Origin: Sulfitobacter sp. M05
GTDB lineage: Bacteria > Pseudomonadota > Alphaproteobacteria > Rhodobacterales > Rhodobacteraceae
Direction of reading: 5' to 3'
DNA: 64,000 nucleotides
Assembly: GCF_029285175.1 (NCBI RefSeq)
Contig: NZ_JABEDH010000003.1
Location: 124,001-188,000 of the forward strand
A program made the position numbers and the translations under genes. The notes under the pieces were generated by a model. That model had not been told where the DNA came from, did no database searches, and saw only the letters and a list, made by a program, of their open reading frames with translations. Below, piece after piece: positions 16,257 to 25,354 of the stretch. The stretch's first letter is position 1. Every line of letters starts with the position of its first letter.

Positions 16257-18287
16257 ATGGCTCTTTCGCGTCGCACCGGTGCGCGCTTTCAAAGCTCGAT
16301 CTGGCCCGGGTTTGTCGATGCGATGACCGGCTTGTTGCTGGTGCTGATGTTTGTTCTCACCATTTTTATGGTGGTGCAGTTTGTCCTGACGGAACGGATC
16401 ACCGGGCAGGAAAACGAGTTGAATACCCTGTCAGGCGAGGTTGCCGCCCTTGCGCGGGCGTTGGGGCTTGAGGAACGCGATAATGCCCAGCTTGAGGCGC
16501 GGTTGGGGGCACTGAACGCGTCGTTGCAATCGGCACAGGACGTGGCATCGCAGCAAGAGGCGTTGATTGCGGCACTGACGGCGGAACGCGACACACAGGC
16601 CCGGGCGCTGGATGCGGCAGCCGGTGAAATCACGACTTTCGAAGCCCAGGTTGCCGGGCTTTTGGCCGATCGGGAACGGGATCAGGCGGTGCTGTCCGAT
16701 TTGCAGGCCCGCGAGGCAAAGTTGATCACCGATCAGGAAGCCCTGAATTTGGCGTTGGCCAATGCGCGCAGCGAAATTGATGCCAAATCAGAGGCGGCAC
16801 GGTTTGCTGCGGCCCGTCGCGAAGCGCTTGAGGCACTGGTTGCTGATTTACGTGCCCGCAACGGAGAAACGCAGGCACAGGTCGTCGATCTGCAAGCGCA
16901 GGTTGCCGCCGGTGTCGACGCTTTGAGCGCTGAAGAAGCCGGGCGTCTGGCCGAAGCGGCAGCCGCCGAAGCCCTGCGCGCCCGACTGGCTGAGGCGGAT
17001 GCAGAATTGACCGCGATGACCCTTGCGCTGGAGGCGCAGCGTCAGGAAGCCGAGGATACATTGACCCTGCTGGCGGCGGCGCGCGCGGCGCAGGGCGATC
17101 TGGATCAAACACTGGCCGAAACGCTGATCCGGTTGCAGTCGGCACAACAAGAGGCACAGGCAGCGGCAGGGGCACAAACCGATCTAACGAAGGCCAATTC
17201 GGAAATTACACGACTTGAGAATGAGGTCGCCGGGCTAAGCACCACTGTAGCGGACTTACGTGGTCAGCTGGGACAACAGAAGGCCGCGGCGGATCAGGCC
17301 ACAGCTTCGGGCGAGGCCGTTCGACAGGAGCTTACAGCGGCGCAGCAGGAGCTGGACAGCTTGCGCGCAGCGGTCGCAGCGCAGGAAGCCGTAGCAGCAG
17401 AGCTGGGCACAGACCGCGAGGCATTGCGTGCCCGTCTGGCCGCCGCCGTCGCGGCCCGCCTCGCGGCGGAAACAGAGGCGCAGGATCAAGCCAGCCAAGC
17501 CGAAGCCCGCGCCGCCCTTTTGGACGCTGCCCGATCGGCCCTTTCAAAAGAGGAATCCACAAGTGCCGACGCGCAACGCCAGACAGAGTTGCTTAACCAG
17601 CAGGTTGCCGCCCTGCGTACGCAGTTGGGAAACCTTCAGTCGTTGCTGGATGATGCCAAGGCCCGTGATATCGCAAAAGACGTGGAATTGCAGTCCCTTG
17701 GAAATGAACTGAACACAGCGCTGGCCCGTGTCGCAGCCGAAGAAAGCCGCCGTGCTGATTTGGAAGCTGCCGAACGTGCCCGCCTAGAAGCCGAAGCCGC
17801 GGCCCTGAAAGCAGAAACCAAGGATCTGGAACAATATCGGTCAGAGTTCTTTGGCCGGCTCAGGGATGTGCTGGGGGCGCAGGAAGGCGTGCGCATCGAA
17901 GGGGATCGGTTTGTGTTTTCCTCAGAGGTCCTGTTTCCACCGGGGGGCGCTGTGTTGTCTGATGAGGGGCGCGGCGAAATTGCAAAAGTTGCCAGCATTC
18001 TTCGATCTGTCGCCGATGATATCCCTTCAGAAATTGACTGGGTGATCCGCGTTGATGGACATACAGACAATCAACCCTTGTCCGGTTTCGGAGAATTCGC
18101 GGACAATTGGGAGCTGAGCCAGGCGCGGGCGCTGTCGGTTGTGAAGTATATGATCAACTTTCTGGGCATCCCGCCTGGGCGTTTGGCTGCGAACGGGTTT
18201 GGCCAGTATCAGCCGGTAGCATTGGGCAATAGTGAAACGGCCCGGGCGCAAAACCGTCGGATTGAGTTGAAATTCACCGAGAAGTAA
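16257..18287 (+). CDS. MotB/OmpA-like peptidoglycan-binding protein with long coiled coil
   Basis: A 676-residue partner of the MotA-like protein. It has a short cytoplasmic N-terminus and a single membrane helix (about 19-45) carrying the conserved proton-accepting aspartate (Asp21 in FVDAMTG). A very long Ala/Glu/Gln/Leu-rich coiled coil follows (about 50-530). A C-terminal OmpA/MotB domain (about 540-676) includes VDGHTDNQPL and NRRIEL for peptidoglycan binding. In flagellar MotB the linker before the OmpA domain is far shorter. The ATG follows the upstream stop with no gap. The architecture suggests a proton-powered envelope-spanning machine anchored to peptidoglycan; its function is not known. 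Confidence 0.85.
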   Translation: MALSRRTGARFQSSIWPGFVDAMTGLLLVLMFVLTIFMVVQFVLTERITGQENELNTLSGEVAALARALGLEERDNAQLEARLGALNASLQSAQDVASQQEALIAALTAERDTQARALDAAAGEITTFEAQVAGLLADRERDQAVLSDLQAREAKLITDQEALNLALANARSEIDAKSEAARFAAARREALEALVADLRARNGETQAQVVDLQAQVAAGVDALSAEEAGRLAEAAAAEALRARLAEADAELTAMTLALEAQRQEAEDTLTLLAAARAAQGDLDQTLAETLIRLQSAQQEAQAAAGAQTDLTKANSEITRLENEVAGLSTTVADLRGQLGQQKAAADQATASGEAVRQELTAAQQELDSLRAAVAAQEAVAAELGTDREALRARLAAAVAARLAAETEAQDQASQAEARAALLDAARSALSKEESTSADAQRQTELLNQQVAALRTQLGNLQSLLDDAKARDIAKDVELQSLGNELNTALARVAAEESRRADLEAAERARLEAEAAALKAETKDLEQYRSEFFGRLRDVLGAQEGVRIEGDRFVFSSEVLFPPGGAVLSDEGRGEIAKVASILRSVADDIPSEIDWVIRVDGHTDNQPLSGFGEFADNWELSQARALSVVKYMINFLGIPPGRLAANGFGQYQPVALGNSETARAQNRRIELKFTEK

Positions 18288-18296
18288 CGGGGGCAG

Positions 18297-19268
18297 TCAT
18301 TTGATGATGACGTGTTCCTGTCGGCTATTGATCACGATCCCTCCCCGCAACAAGGTTGCCCGCGCAACATAGGGTCCCGCTGGCCACGTCTCGCGCCGTC
18401 GCAGGTGCTGGCCAACGGCACGAAAAGTCTGGGCATTGCGTCTGGTCAACGTGCGATCTTCGGCGATGACCACCCCCTGCGGGCCGCTGATCTCCAGCCG
18501 GATGACATCATCTTTTCGGGTGCCGAAGCTAAAGCTGTAGATAAACAATGCGGGTGCCGTGACGGGCAAGGTGCGAACGGGGGCAAGCCCGTCCTTGACA
18601 GCCTCGTATTTCGGCATTGCGGTTCTTAACCCTACTTCCAGAATACCGCCCGGTTGATAGGTTGGCGTCTCGGCCCAAAGGGTGCTGTCCCCCGGGCTGG
18701 CGCAGGTCAGTGTGCCGTCCGGATCAAAGGGATCAACAGGTTTGCCGTCCTTACGCACCGAGAGATGCAGATGCGGGAATTCGGTACGGCCAGACAGGCC
18801 GATCTGCCCCAGAACATCACCCGCCTTGACCATCTGGCCTTTTTCGACGCTCACGCTGCCCTGTTTTAAATGGCAATATTGCGTTTCCCAGCCACCGGGA
18901 TGCGCCAAAACAACGCCGTTGCCGCATTCTTTGCCCTTCACGCTGGCCGCCGTTTCGTCGGTGTATCCGGTATCGGGCATCTGGTTGCGCCGCCCCCGTA
19001 CCTGACCGTCTGCGGCGGCCAGAACGTCAACGCCGGCCCGCATTCGTGCACGGTTAGGCAGGGCAAAATCGGTGCCCTTGTGCCCGTCATAACTCAGGTC
19101 CAGACATTGATAATCGCGAGACGCGTCACCCGGATCACGGTCCATATATTGCTGAATATAGCAGCTGTCGCCTAATGTGCAGTCCACCGGGAATTGCAAG
19201 CTTAACCCCTCTGCCGCAGCACTGCCGGCAAAGGGGAGGGACAGGGCCCAAAGGCCCCGTCTTATCAT
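18297..19268 (-). CDS. M23-family metallopeptidase (LytM domain), secreted
   Basis: A 323-residue protein with a signal peptide (GLWALSLPFAGSAAAE). The LytM-type zinc site is present: His63 and Asp67 in HKGTDFA, and the HLHLSV motif, with QYCHL between. M23 peptidases cut peptidoglycan cross-bridges or act as regulators of amidases. The C-terminal ~110 residues are an extra beta-rich part. The ATG overlaps the clpA stop (ATGA), so it is translated from the clpA mRNA. This is an unusual partnership between a cytoplasmic unfoldase and an envelope hydrolase. It converges with the MotB-like gene (9-bp gap). Confidence 0.9.
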   Translation of the reverse strand: MIRRGLWALSLPFAGSAAAEGLSLQFPVDCTLGDSCYIQQYMDRDPGDASRDYQCLDLSYDGHKGTDFALPNRARMRAGVDVLAAADGQVRGRRNQMPDTGYTDETAASVKGKECGNGVVLAHPGGWETQYCHLKQGSVSVEKGQMVKAGDVLGQIGLSGRTEFPHLHLSVRKDGKPVDPFDPDGTLTCASPGDSTLWAETPTYQPGGILEVGLRTAMPKYEAVKDGLAPVRTLPVTAPALFIYSFSFGTRKDDVIRLEISGPQGVVIAEDRTLTRRNAQTFRAVGQHLRRRETWPAGPYVARATLLRGGIVINSRQEHVIIK

Positions 19269-21586
19269 TCCGCAGTCAGCAATGGTGGTTTGTTGCCTGA
19301 CAGCTGGCGTTTTCCATGATCAAGGATCGTCAGTTCAAGTTCGTCTTTCTTGACCCCGACTTTCACAACGCCACCTTTGGCAAGCTTGCCAAACAGCAGC
19401 TCTTCGGCCAGCGGCTTTTTGATGTGTTCCTGAATCACACGTCCCAGCGGACGTGCGCCCATCTTGTCATCATAGCCTTTGTCGGCCAGCCATTCGGCGG
19501 CCTTCTTGGACAGTTCAAAGGTGACGTTGCGGTCCATCAGCTGTGCTTCCAGCTGCAGCACGAATTTTTCGACCACTTGCAGGATCACTTCTTTGGGCAG
19601 GGCCGCAAAGGAGATGACGGCGTCCAGACGGTTGCGGAATTCCGGCGTAAAGGTGCGTTCAATCGCCGCTGTATCCTCGCCGGTGCGCCGTTCGCGGCCA
19701 AAGCCGACAGCCTCTTTTGCCTGCTCGGAAGCCCCGGCGTTTGACGTCATAATGATCACCACATTGCGGAAATCCACCGTGCGCCCGTTATGATCTGTCA
19801 GCTTGCCGTGGTCCATCACCTGCAACAGAATGTTGTAGACATCCGGATGGGCCTTTTCCATTTCGTCAAGCAGCAGCACACAATGCGGGTGCTGATCAAC
19901 GCCATCCGTCAACATGCCACCCTGATCAAATCCGACATAGCCGGGAGGGGCGCCGATCAGGCGTGAAACCGCGTGTTTCTCCATGTATTCGGACATGTCA
20001 AAGCGCAGCAATTCAACACCCAAGGTGTCGGCCAGTTGCTTGGCCACTTCGGTTTTCCCGACACCGGTTGGCCCGGCAAACAGGTAGTTACCGATGGATT
20101 TTTCCGGTTCCCGTAGCCCGGCCCGCGCCAGTTTGATTGCCGATGCCAGCGCTTCGATGGCGGCGTCCTGGCCAAATACCACGCGTTTCAACGATGCTTC
20201 GAGGTCCTTCAAAACCACCACATCATCCTTGCTGACCGACTTTGGCGGAATGCGGGCGATGTTGGCGACAACGGCTTCCACCTCTTTGGTGCCGATGGTC
20301 TTGCGACGTTTGGAAGCGATAACCAAATGCTGCGCGGCACCGGCCTCGTCGATGACATCAATGGCAGAATCCGGCAGTTTACGATCGTTGATATACCGCG
20401 CCGCCAGCTCAACCGAGGTTTTGATCGCATCAGAGGTGTATTTGACCGAATGGTGATCCTCAAAATAGGGCTTGAGGCCTTTGAGGATTTTCACGGCATC
20501 CTCGACAGAGGGTTCATTCACGTCGATTTTCTGGAACCGGCGTGCCAAGGCACGGTCTTTTTCAAAGTGTTGGCGGAATTCCTTATAGGTGGTCGACCCC
20601 ATGGTGCGCAGCTTGCCACCAGCCAGGGCAGGCTTGAGCAGGTTCGACGCGTCCATTGCGCCGCCAGAGGTGGCACCGGCACCGATCACCGTGTGGATTT
20701 CGTCGATGAACAACACGGCATCGTCGTGATCTTCCAGCTCGGTCACCACGGCTTTAAGGCGTTCCTCAAAATCGCCGCGATACCGGGTACCAGCCAGAAG
20801 CGCCCCCATGTCGAGCGAGAATATGGTTGTGTTTTCCAGCACTTCGGGCGTCTCACCCGCAACGATCTTGCGCGCCAGACCTTCCGCAATGGCGGTTTTC
20901 CCGACACCGGGATCGCCGACCAAAAGCGGGTTGTTCTTGCGGCGGCGGCACAGTACCTGAATGCAGCGTTCGACCTCGTTGTCCCGCCCAATCAGGGGGT
21001 CGATGTCGCCCTCGCGGGATTTGGCGTTCAGATCGACGCAGTATTTCTCAAGCGCGGTCTCTTTCTTCTCGCCTTCGGTCACCCCTTGGGTTTCTTCCTC
21101 ATGTTCGGGGGCACCGGCAACCGGACGGGCCTCGCCATACGCGGGGTCTTTGGCAACACCATGGGCGATGTAATTCACGGCATCATAGCGCGTCATTTCT
21201 TGCTCTTGCAGGAAATAGGCGGCATTGCTTTCGCGTTCGGCAAAGATCGCGACCAGAACATTCGCCCCGGTTACCTCAGTACGACCGGAGGACTGTACGT
21301 GGATCGCCGCGCGTTGGATGACCCGCTGAAAGGCGGCGGTCGGCACTGCTTCAGAGCCATCCACATCCGTCACAAGGTTGTTCAGATCATCGTCGACAAA
21401 TTCGACGAGTGTCTCGCGCAACTCGTTTATGTCGACAGAACAGGCTTTCATCACCTGCACCGCGTCGGGTTCGTCGATCAGCGATAAAAGGAGGTGTTCC
21501 AGCGTTGCGAATTCGTGACGCCTTGCATTGGCCAGTGCCAATGCTGAGTGGATTGCCTGCTCAAGTGTATTTGAGAATGAAGGCAC
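19265..21586 (-). CDS. clpA: ATP-dependent Clp protease ATP-binding subunit ClpA
   Basis: Class 1 Hsp100 unfoldase that feeds substrates to ClpP. The double Clp_N repeat is at about 1-145. The first AAA+ domain has Walker [10 protein letters not shown] and LFIDEIHT; the second has GPTGVGKTE and [10 protein letters not shown]. No ClpB-type middle coiled coil is present, and the length (773) fits ClpA. The start is GTG 21586, with TAAGGAG on the minus strand seven bases upstream; the frame extends to 21652 but without family similarity. The adaptor gene clpS is not adjacent in this window. Confidence 0.95.
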   Translation of the reverse strand: MPSFSNTLEQAIHSALALANARRHEFATLEHLLLSLIDEPDAVQVMKACSVDINELRETLVEFVDDDLNNLVTDVDGSEAVPTAAFQRVIQRAAIHVQSSGRTEVTGANVLVAIFAERESNAAYFLQEQEMTRYDAVNYIAHGVAKDPAYGEARPVAGAPEHEEETQGVTEGEKKETALEKYCVDLNAKSREGDIDPLIGRDNEVERCIQVLCRRRKNNPLLVGDPGVGKTAIAEGLARKIVAGETPEVLENTTIFSLDMGALLAGTRYRGDFEERLKAVVTELEDHDDAVLFIDEIHTVIGAGATSGGAMDASNLLKPALAGGKLRTMGSTTYKEFRQHFEKDRALARRFQKIDVNEPSVEDAVKILKGLKPYFEDHHSVKYTSDAIKTSVELAARYINDRKLPDSAIDVIDEAGAAQHLVIASKRRKTIGTKEVEAVVANIARIPPKSVSKDDVVVLKDLEASLKRVVFGQDAAIEALASAIKLARAGLREPEKSIGNYLFAGPTGVGKTEVAKQLADTLGVELLRFDMSEYMEKHAVSRLIGAPPGYVGFDQGGMLTDGVDQHPHCVLLLDEMEKAHPDVYNILLQVMDHGKLTDHNGRTVDFRNVVIIMTSNAGASEQAKEAVGFGRERRTGEDTAAIERTFTPEFRNRLDAVISFAALPKEVILQVVEKFVLQLEAQLMDRNVTFELSKKAAEWLADKGYDDKMGARPLGRVIQEHIKKPLAEELLFGKLAKGGVVKVGVKKDELELTILDHGKRQLSGNKPPLLTAE

Positions 21587-21761
21587 CTGCGTGCTCCTTA
21601 TCCTGTGGGCCGGTGGGAATGCTGTGGTATGACAGGTTCCCGTGCCGACCATGGCCTCTTAGTGTTAGAGTTTGGTTGATCGTGGCGCGTCTTCAAGCAT
21701 TTTCTTGAAAAAACTGGCTTTTGATCACGATATTTTGCAATTTTTGTCTTGTCTGTGGCGG

Positions 21762-22529
21762 TCAGAAAACATCTTTCTGCCTGCGGATTTCTGTGAACAC
21801 TTCTGCATCAGAAGCGGTTTGCATCCCCAAATGCGCACGAATGCCCGGATCGGCGGGGCGCAAAAAGGGGTTGGTTTCAAGCTCGGTTGCAAGGGAGGAC
21901 GGCACCGTGGGTTGCCCCTTGGCGCGGGTCCGTGTGATTTTTTCTGATCTTGATATAAGGGCGGGATTTTCCGGATCAACCGTCAGAGCGAATTTCGCGT
22001 TGGACGCGGTATATTCGTGGCCGGAACACAGAGTTGTTTCTGGCGGCAAGGTCATCAGCTTTTGCAAAGATATCCACATTTGCTCTGGCGTGCCTTCAAA
22101 CAGCCGGCCACAACCAAGCGCCATCAGGCTGTCGGCAGTGAAACAGACCTGCGCGGTGGGAACATAAAATGCGATATGGTTCAGGGTATGGCCGGAGACG
22201 TCGAATATCTCGGCCTCAAGCGCGCCCAATTGCACTTTGTCGCCTTCACTCAGAGCAACATCCAACGGGGGCAGCCGGTGTGCGTCGGCTTTGGCCCCGA
22301 CAACTTGCGCCGGATGGCTGGCGAGCAGATCGGCCAACCCGTCAACGTGATCCCAGTGGTGATGTGTCAGCCAGACCTGACTTAACGTCCATCCCCGCGC
22401 CTCCAGCTCGGCCTTAATCGGCGCGGCATCCGGCACGTCGATAACCGCCACTTCGCCAGTTTCGCCATCGCGCAACAGATAGGCATAGTTATCGGTGAGG
22501 CAGGGAATGGTGATCAGGTCAAAGGCCAT
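21762..22529 (-). CDS. gloB: Hydroxyacylglutathione hydrolase (glyoxalase II)
   Basis: Metallo-beta-lactamase-fold thioesterase that hydrolyses S-lactoylglutathione in methylglyoxal detoxification. The binuclear metal motif HHHWDH is at 56-61, with further ligands in SGHTLNH and CSGHEY. The length is 255, as expected. The start at ATG 22529 (MAFDLITIPC) is chosen because the extension to 22577 is non-conserved. It is divergent from the methyltransferase gene with 61 bp between. Confidence 0.94.
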   Translation of the reverse strand: MAFDLITIPCLTDNYAYLLRDGETGEVAVIDVPDAAPIKAELEARGWTLSQVWLTHHHWDHVDGLADLLASHPAQVVGAKADAHRLPPLDVALSEGDKVQLGALEAEIFDVSGHTLNHIAFYVPTAQVCFTADSLMALGCGRLFEGTPEQMWISLQKLMTLPPETTLCSGHEYTASNAKFALTVDPENPALISRSEKITRTRAKGQPTVPSSLATELETNPFLRPADPGIRAHLGMQTASDAEVFTEIRRQKDVF

Positions 22530-22590
22530 GGTGGATTTTTCTGTTGTTGCTATGATTTGACCAAAGTGACACCGCAAAGGCAGGTTCGCA

Positions 22591-23343
22591 ATGCACCTCG
22601 ACGTTCAAGATCTGCGCAACTTCTACTATCGCAACGCTTTGGGGCGTGCGGCACAGAAAAGTCTGCGTGACCGGATGCTGGAGCTTTGGCCCGAGGCCAA
22701 GGGGCAGACGGTTGTGGGGTTCGGGTTTGCCGCACCGTTGCTGCGCCCTTATCTCAAGGACGCCAAGAGGGTGGTTACCTTGATGCCGGGCCCGCAGGGG
22801 GTGATGCCCTGGCCGGCGGGGATGCCGAACACTGCGGTTCTGACGGAAGAGACCCTGTGGCCGATCGAAACCGGGCATGTGGACAAACTGGTTTTGTTAC
22901 ACGGGCTTGAAACCTGTGAACGGCCTTCGGATCTGCTTGAGGAATGCTGGCGGGTGCTGGGGCCGGGGGGTAAGGCGTTGTTTATTGTGCCGAACCGTGC
23001 CGGCCTCTGGGCGCGGCGTGATAAGACGCCGTTCGGTTTCGGCCAACCCTATTCGCCGGGGCAGCTGGACACGCAGCTGAAGAAACACCAGTTTCTGCCG
23101 GAACGCCAGCTTGGGGCGTTGTTCCAGTTTCCCACCCATCAACGCATCTGGATGAAGTCGGCGGGCCTGTTCGAGCGGGTTGGCCGGCATATGCCGGCCA
23201 TTCTGGGGGGCGGGGCCTTTATGGTCGAGGCGACCAAACTGGTCTATCCGCCCAAGGGAATTTCCGCGCGCGAACGCAAAAGGGTCAGCGTGTTGAACGG
23301 GTTGTCCGAACCCGCTGTCAGCGGTGCGCGCAGGGTGTTGTGA
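22591..23343 (+). CDS. Class I SAM-dependent methyltransferase
   Basis: A 250-residue putative methyltransferase. Motif I is degenerate ([12 protein letters not shown], about 40-51), and the later [17 protein letters not shown] (about 120-136) is the typical strand-turn of Methyltransf_11 proteins. Substrate unknown. The divergent neighbour is gloB, but no functional link can be proven. The degenerate glycine motif leaves some doubt about SAM binding. Confidence 0.75.
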   Translation: MHLDVQDLRNFYYRNALGRAAQKSLRDRMLELWPEAKGQTVVGFGFAAPLLRPYLKDAKRVVTLMPGPQGVMPWPAGMPNTAVLTEETLWPIETGHVDKLVLLHGLETCERPSDLLEECWRVLGPGGKALFIVPNRAGLWARRDKTPFGFGQPYSPGQLDTQLKKHQFLPERQLGALFQFPTHQRIWMKSAGLFERVGRHMPAILGGGAFMVEATKLVYPPKGISARERKRVSVLNGLSEPAVSGARRVL

Positions 23344-23410
23344 AACGTCAGAAGGTCCGTTCGCTGCCAGCACGGAATGGGCCGCAGGGCGTTCGCGCAG
23401 CATGTGCTAT

Positions 23411-24340
23411 CTATTCAGACAGGCCTTCTTGGCTTTCCCAGTCAATATCTGGCTGTTGGCCTATGATACCGTTTGGATTGTGATCGCCATCGTTGACATA
23501 ATAACCATATCTGATTTCGTCGAAATTAACTGTTTCTCGAATGCCGGGCACTTGAAATATGCGTCGCGTAAAGCGCCATAATCGCGGATAGTCCAACAGT
23601 CGTTTCCGCGTACAGCGAAAATGCGTCGCATAGACGGTGTCGAACCGAACAAGAGTCGCAAACAACCGAATGTCGGCCATGGTCAAATCGTTTCCGAAAA
23701 GGAATGTCCGATCGCTCAACCTGTCTTCCAGCGCATCAAGTGTGCGGAAAACAGCGTCAACGGCCTCATCGTACTCGTCTTGTCGCTGCGACTTGCCTGC
23801 GCGATAGACGGCGTTCGATAACCCGTCAAAGATATAGTGAATTAGCTGGTCGATATCACTTTCCAACGCCTTCGGTCGCAGGTTGATCTGTGAGCTTACC
23901 CGATCAAATGCGACCATAATATCAGCAGAAGAGTTCGACAGAACCTTGCGATTTACTGCGTCCCAGAGGATTGGTACCGTTGAACGACCGGTATAGTCGG
24001 GAACCGTTGACGTGTAGAACTGGTGAACATGCTGAAAATCAGCGCGGTTCGGGAGCGGCCCGCCTGGCAAAAGGCCATATCCTTCGCGGCGCGGCCCCCC
24101 AGCCCACTGTATTCCGACAATATTCTTGAGACCCGCAAGAACGAGTGTGATGACGGCACCATGTGACCAAGGGCAACTTGCCGAAGCAATGAGGAAAATC
24201 CGACCTTTCGATGTGCTGTCATCTTGCAAAAGGTTTGCATCAATCGAAGTTGGAAGTGCGCTCTGCTCGCGTCGATACGTCCCAGACACCATTGACCGAT
24301 CCACATCACCTTCCCACCTGCCATTAATTAGCATGCCCAT
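23411..24340 (-). CDS. Glutathionyl-hydroquinone reductase-like glutathione transferase (YqjG/ECM4 family)
   Basis: A 309-residue protein of the Xi-class glutathione S-transferase family. The catalytic cysteine motif CPWSH is at 56-60, the thioredoxin-fold part follows with VPILWD, and the helical C-terminal domain carries NDLTMADIRLFATLVRFD. These enzymes reduce glutathionyl-hydroquinones using glutathione. The typical family motif is CPWAH; Ser replaces Ala here. Base composition by eye is AT-richer than neighbouring genes, with more ATA and AGT-type codons, which hints at acquisition by transfer. Confidence 0.83.
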   Translation of the reverse strand: MGMLINGRWEGDVDRSMVSGTYRREQSALPTSIDANLLQDDSTSKGRIFLIASASCPWSHGAVITLVLAGLKNIVGIQWAGGPRREGYGLLPGGPLPNRADFQHVHQFYTSTVPDYTGRSTVPILWDAVNRKVLSNSSADIMVAFDRVSSQINLRPKALESDIDQLIHYIFDGLSNAVYRAGKSQRQDEYDEAVDAVFRTLDALEDRLSDRTFLFGNDLTMADIRLFATLVRFDTVYATHFRCTRKRLLDYPRLWRFTRRIFQVPGIRETVNFDEIRYGYYVNDGDHNPNGIIGQQPDIDWESQEGLSE

Positions 24341-24563
24341 TTCTTATTTTCCTCTAGCTGTTTTGGGAAAGTTATCATTGAGTTAAGGACGCGAAAAGCC
24401 GGCCTTGGCGTTGTAATATCGAAAGCTCGCTCTGTACCGATTTCCCGATTGTATCCGATATCAGATTGATGGGGGATGCTGATGAGCTGACACCGCGCCC
24501 TGATACGATGCGGAAAATCCACTGTATCGAAACAAGTTTCACGACAAGCCATAGACCCAGCGG

Positions 24564-25211
24564 TCAGTTCTTCAGACTGGCCATCAGGCGATGGAACTTC
24601 TCGCCCTGAACGGCAACATGATCTCTTAGGGCGGTGGCCGCACGATCTGCATCTTCGTTTTGCAGAGCCGCAACAATTTCCAGATGCTCGGCCATGGATT
24701 GATCCAGCCTTCCGCGAAACCGCAACTGCATCTTGCGATAAGCCCTCAGCCGGTTCTGCAATTGTAGCGTCTGTTTTTCGAGGTATCGGTTTGCAGATCC
24801 GCGATAGATAATCTGATGAAACCGTTCGTTTTCATCGTAATACAGATCGTGATCCAGATTTGCGACGGCTTGCTGGCAATTCACATTGGCCTCGGCTAGC
24901 TGCGCCAGCCCGTCTTCGGTGATCCGCGTGGCGGCCAGCCGGCCACAGGCCGCTTCGATTTCGGCCATGGTTTCGAACATTTCCATCAATTCGACCGGCC
25001 CGGGTTGGCGCACAAAAACACCACGGCGCGGGATTTGCTCGGCCATGCCGGAAGACACAAGCACCTGTAGCGCTTCGCGTATGGGGGTGCGGGAGACGTT
25101 GAATTGCTCGGCCAGCTTCAGCTCGTCAAGCCGGTCACCATCACTGTAGGCCCCGGAAAAGACCAGTTGTTCCAGCGTTTCTGCAATCTTGTCTGCGCGT
25201 CTGATATCCAT
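24564..25211 (-). CDS. matR: GntR-family (FCD domain) regulator of the malonate locus, MatR-like
   Basis: A 215-residue repressor. The N-terminal winged helix-turn-helix is at about 8-68 (EQFNVSRTPIREALQVL). The C-terminal FCD ligand-binding domain is at about 78-205, with metal-binding His in ERFHQII, AEHLEIV and RDHVAV. It is divergent from the malonate TRAP/decarboxylase/synthetase genes, and a TTGTATACAA palindrome sits between. MatR of Rhizobium is a GntR regulator of malonate genes that responds to malonate; equivalence here is inferred from context. Confidence 0.85.
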   Translation of the reverse strand: MDIRRADKIAETLEQLVFSGAYSDGDRLDELKLAEQFNVSRTPIREALQVLVSSGMAEQIPRRGVFVRQPGPVELMEMFETMAEIEAACGRLAATRITEDGLAQLAEANVNCQQAVANLDHDLYYDENERFHQIIYRGSANRYLEKQTLQLQNRLRAYRKMQLRFRGRLDQSMAEHLEIVAALQNEDADRAATALRDHVAVQGEKFHRLMASLKN

Positions 25212-25257
25212 GTGGATTTTCTACAGGGAGCGGGCGGGGAATGCGAGGGTGGAATTT

Positions 25258-25267
25258 TTGTATACAA
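25258..25267. promoter_or_regulatory. GntR/MatR-type operator palindrome
   Basis: The perfect palindrome TTGTATACAA lies in the divergent region between the regulator gene and the TRAP binding-protein gene. TGTATACA cores are typical of FCD-type GntR regulators. It overlaps a possible -10 element TACAAT (25263-25268) on the plus strand, suitable for repression of the operon. Confidence 0.65.
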
Positions 25268-25354
25268 TAAATTTGACTTAGGATGCAAGACGTGGAAAAA
25301 CCACTGCCAGTCGTATTGGAGCATTGAACTCCGGACAAATCCTGGGAGGGAGCT

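Noticed and set aside
16420..17850. Low-complexity Ala/Glu-rich region as assembly artefact or repeat expansion
   Set aside because: Reads as a continuous heptad coiled coil without exact DNA repeats, between proper membrane and OmpA domains.
20327..21487. 386-codon plus-strand open frame
   Set aside because: Lies entirely antisense to clpA, whose domains and ribosome binding site are clear; the frame has no family signature.
24328..24552. 74-codon minus-strand frame upstream of the glutathione transferase
   Set aside because: Overlaps the start of that gene, no recognisable family, weak start context; probably non-coding leader.
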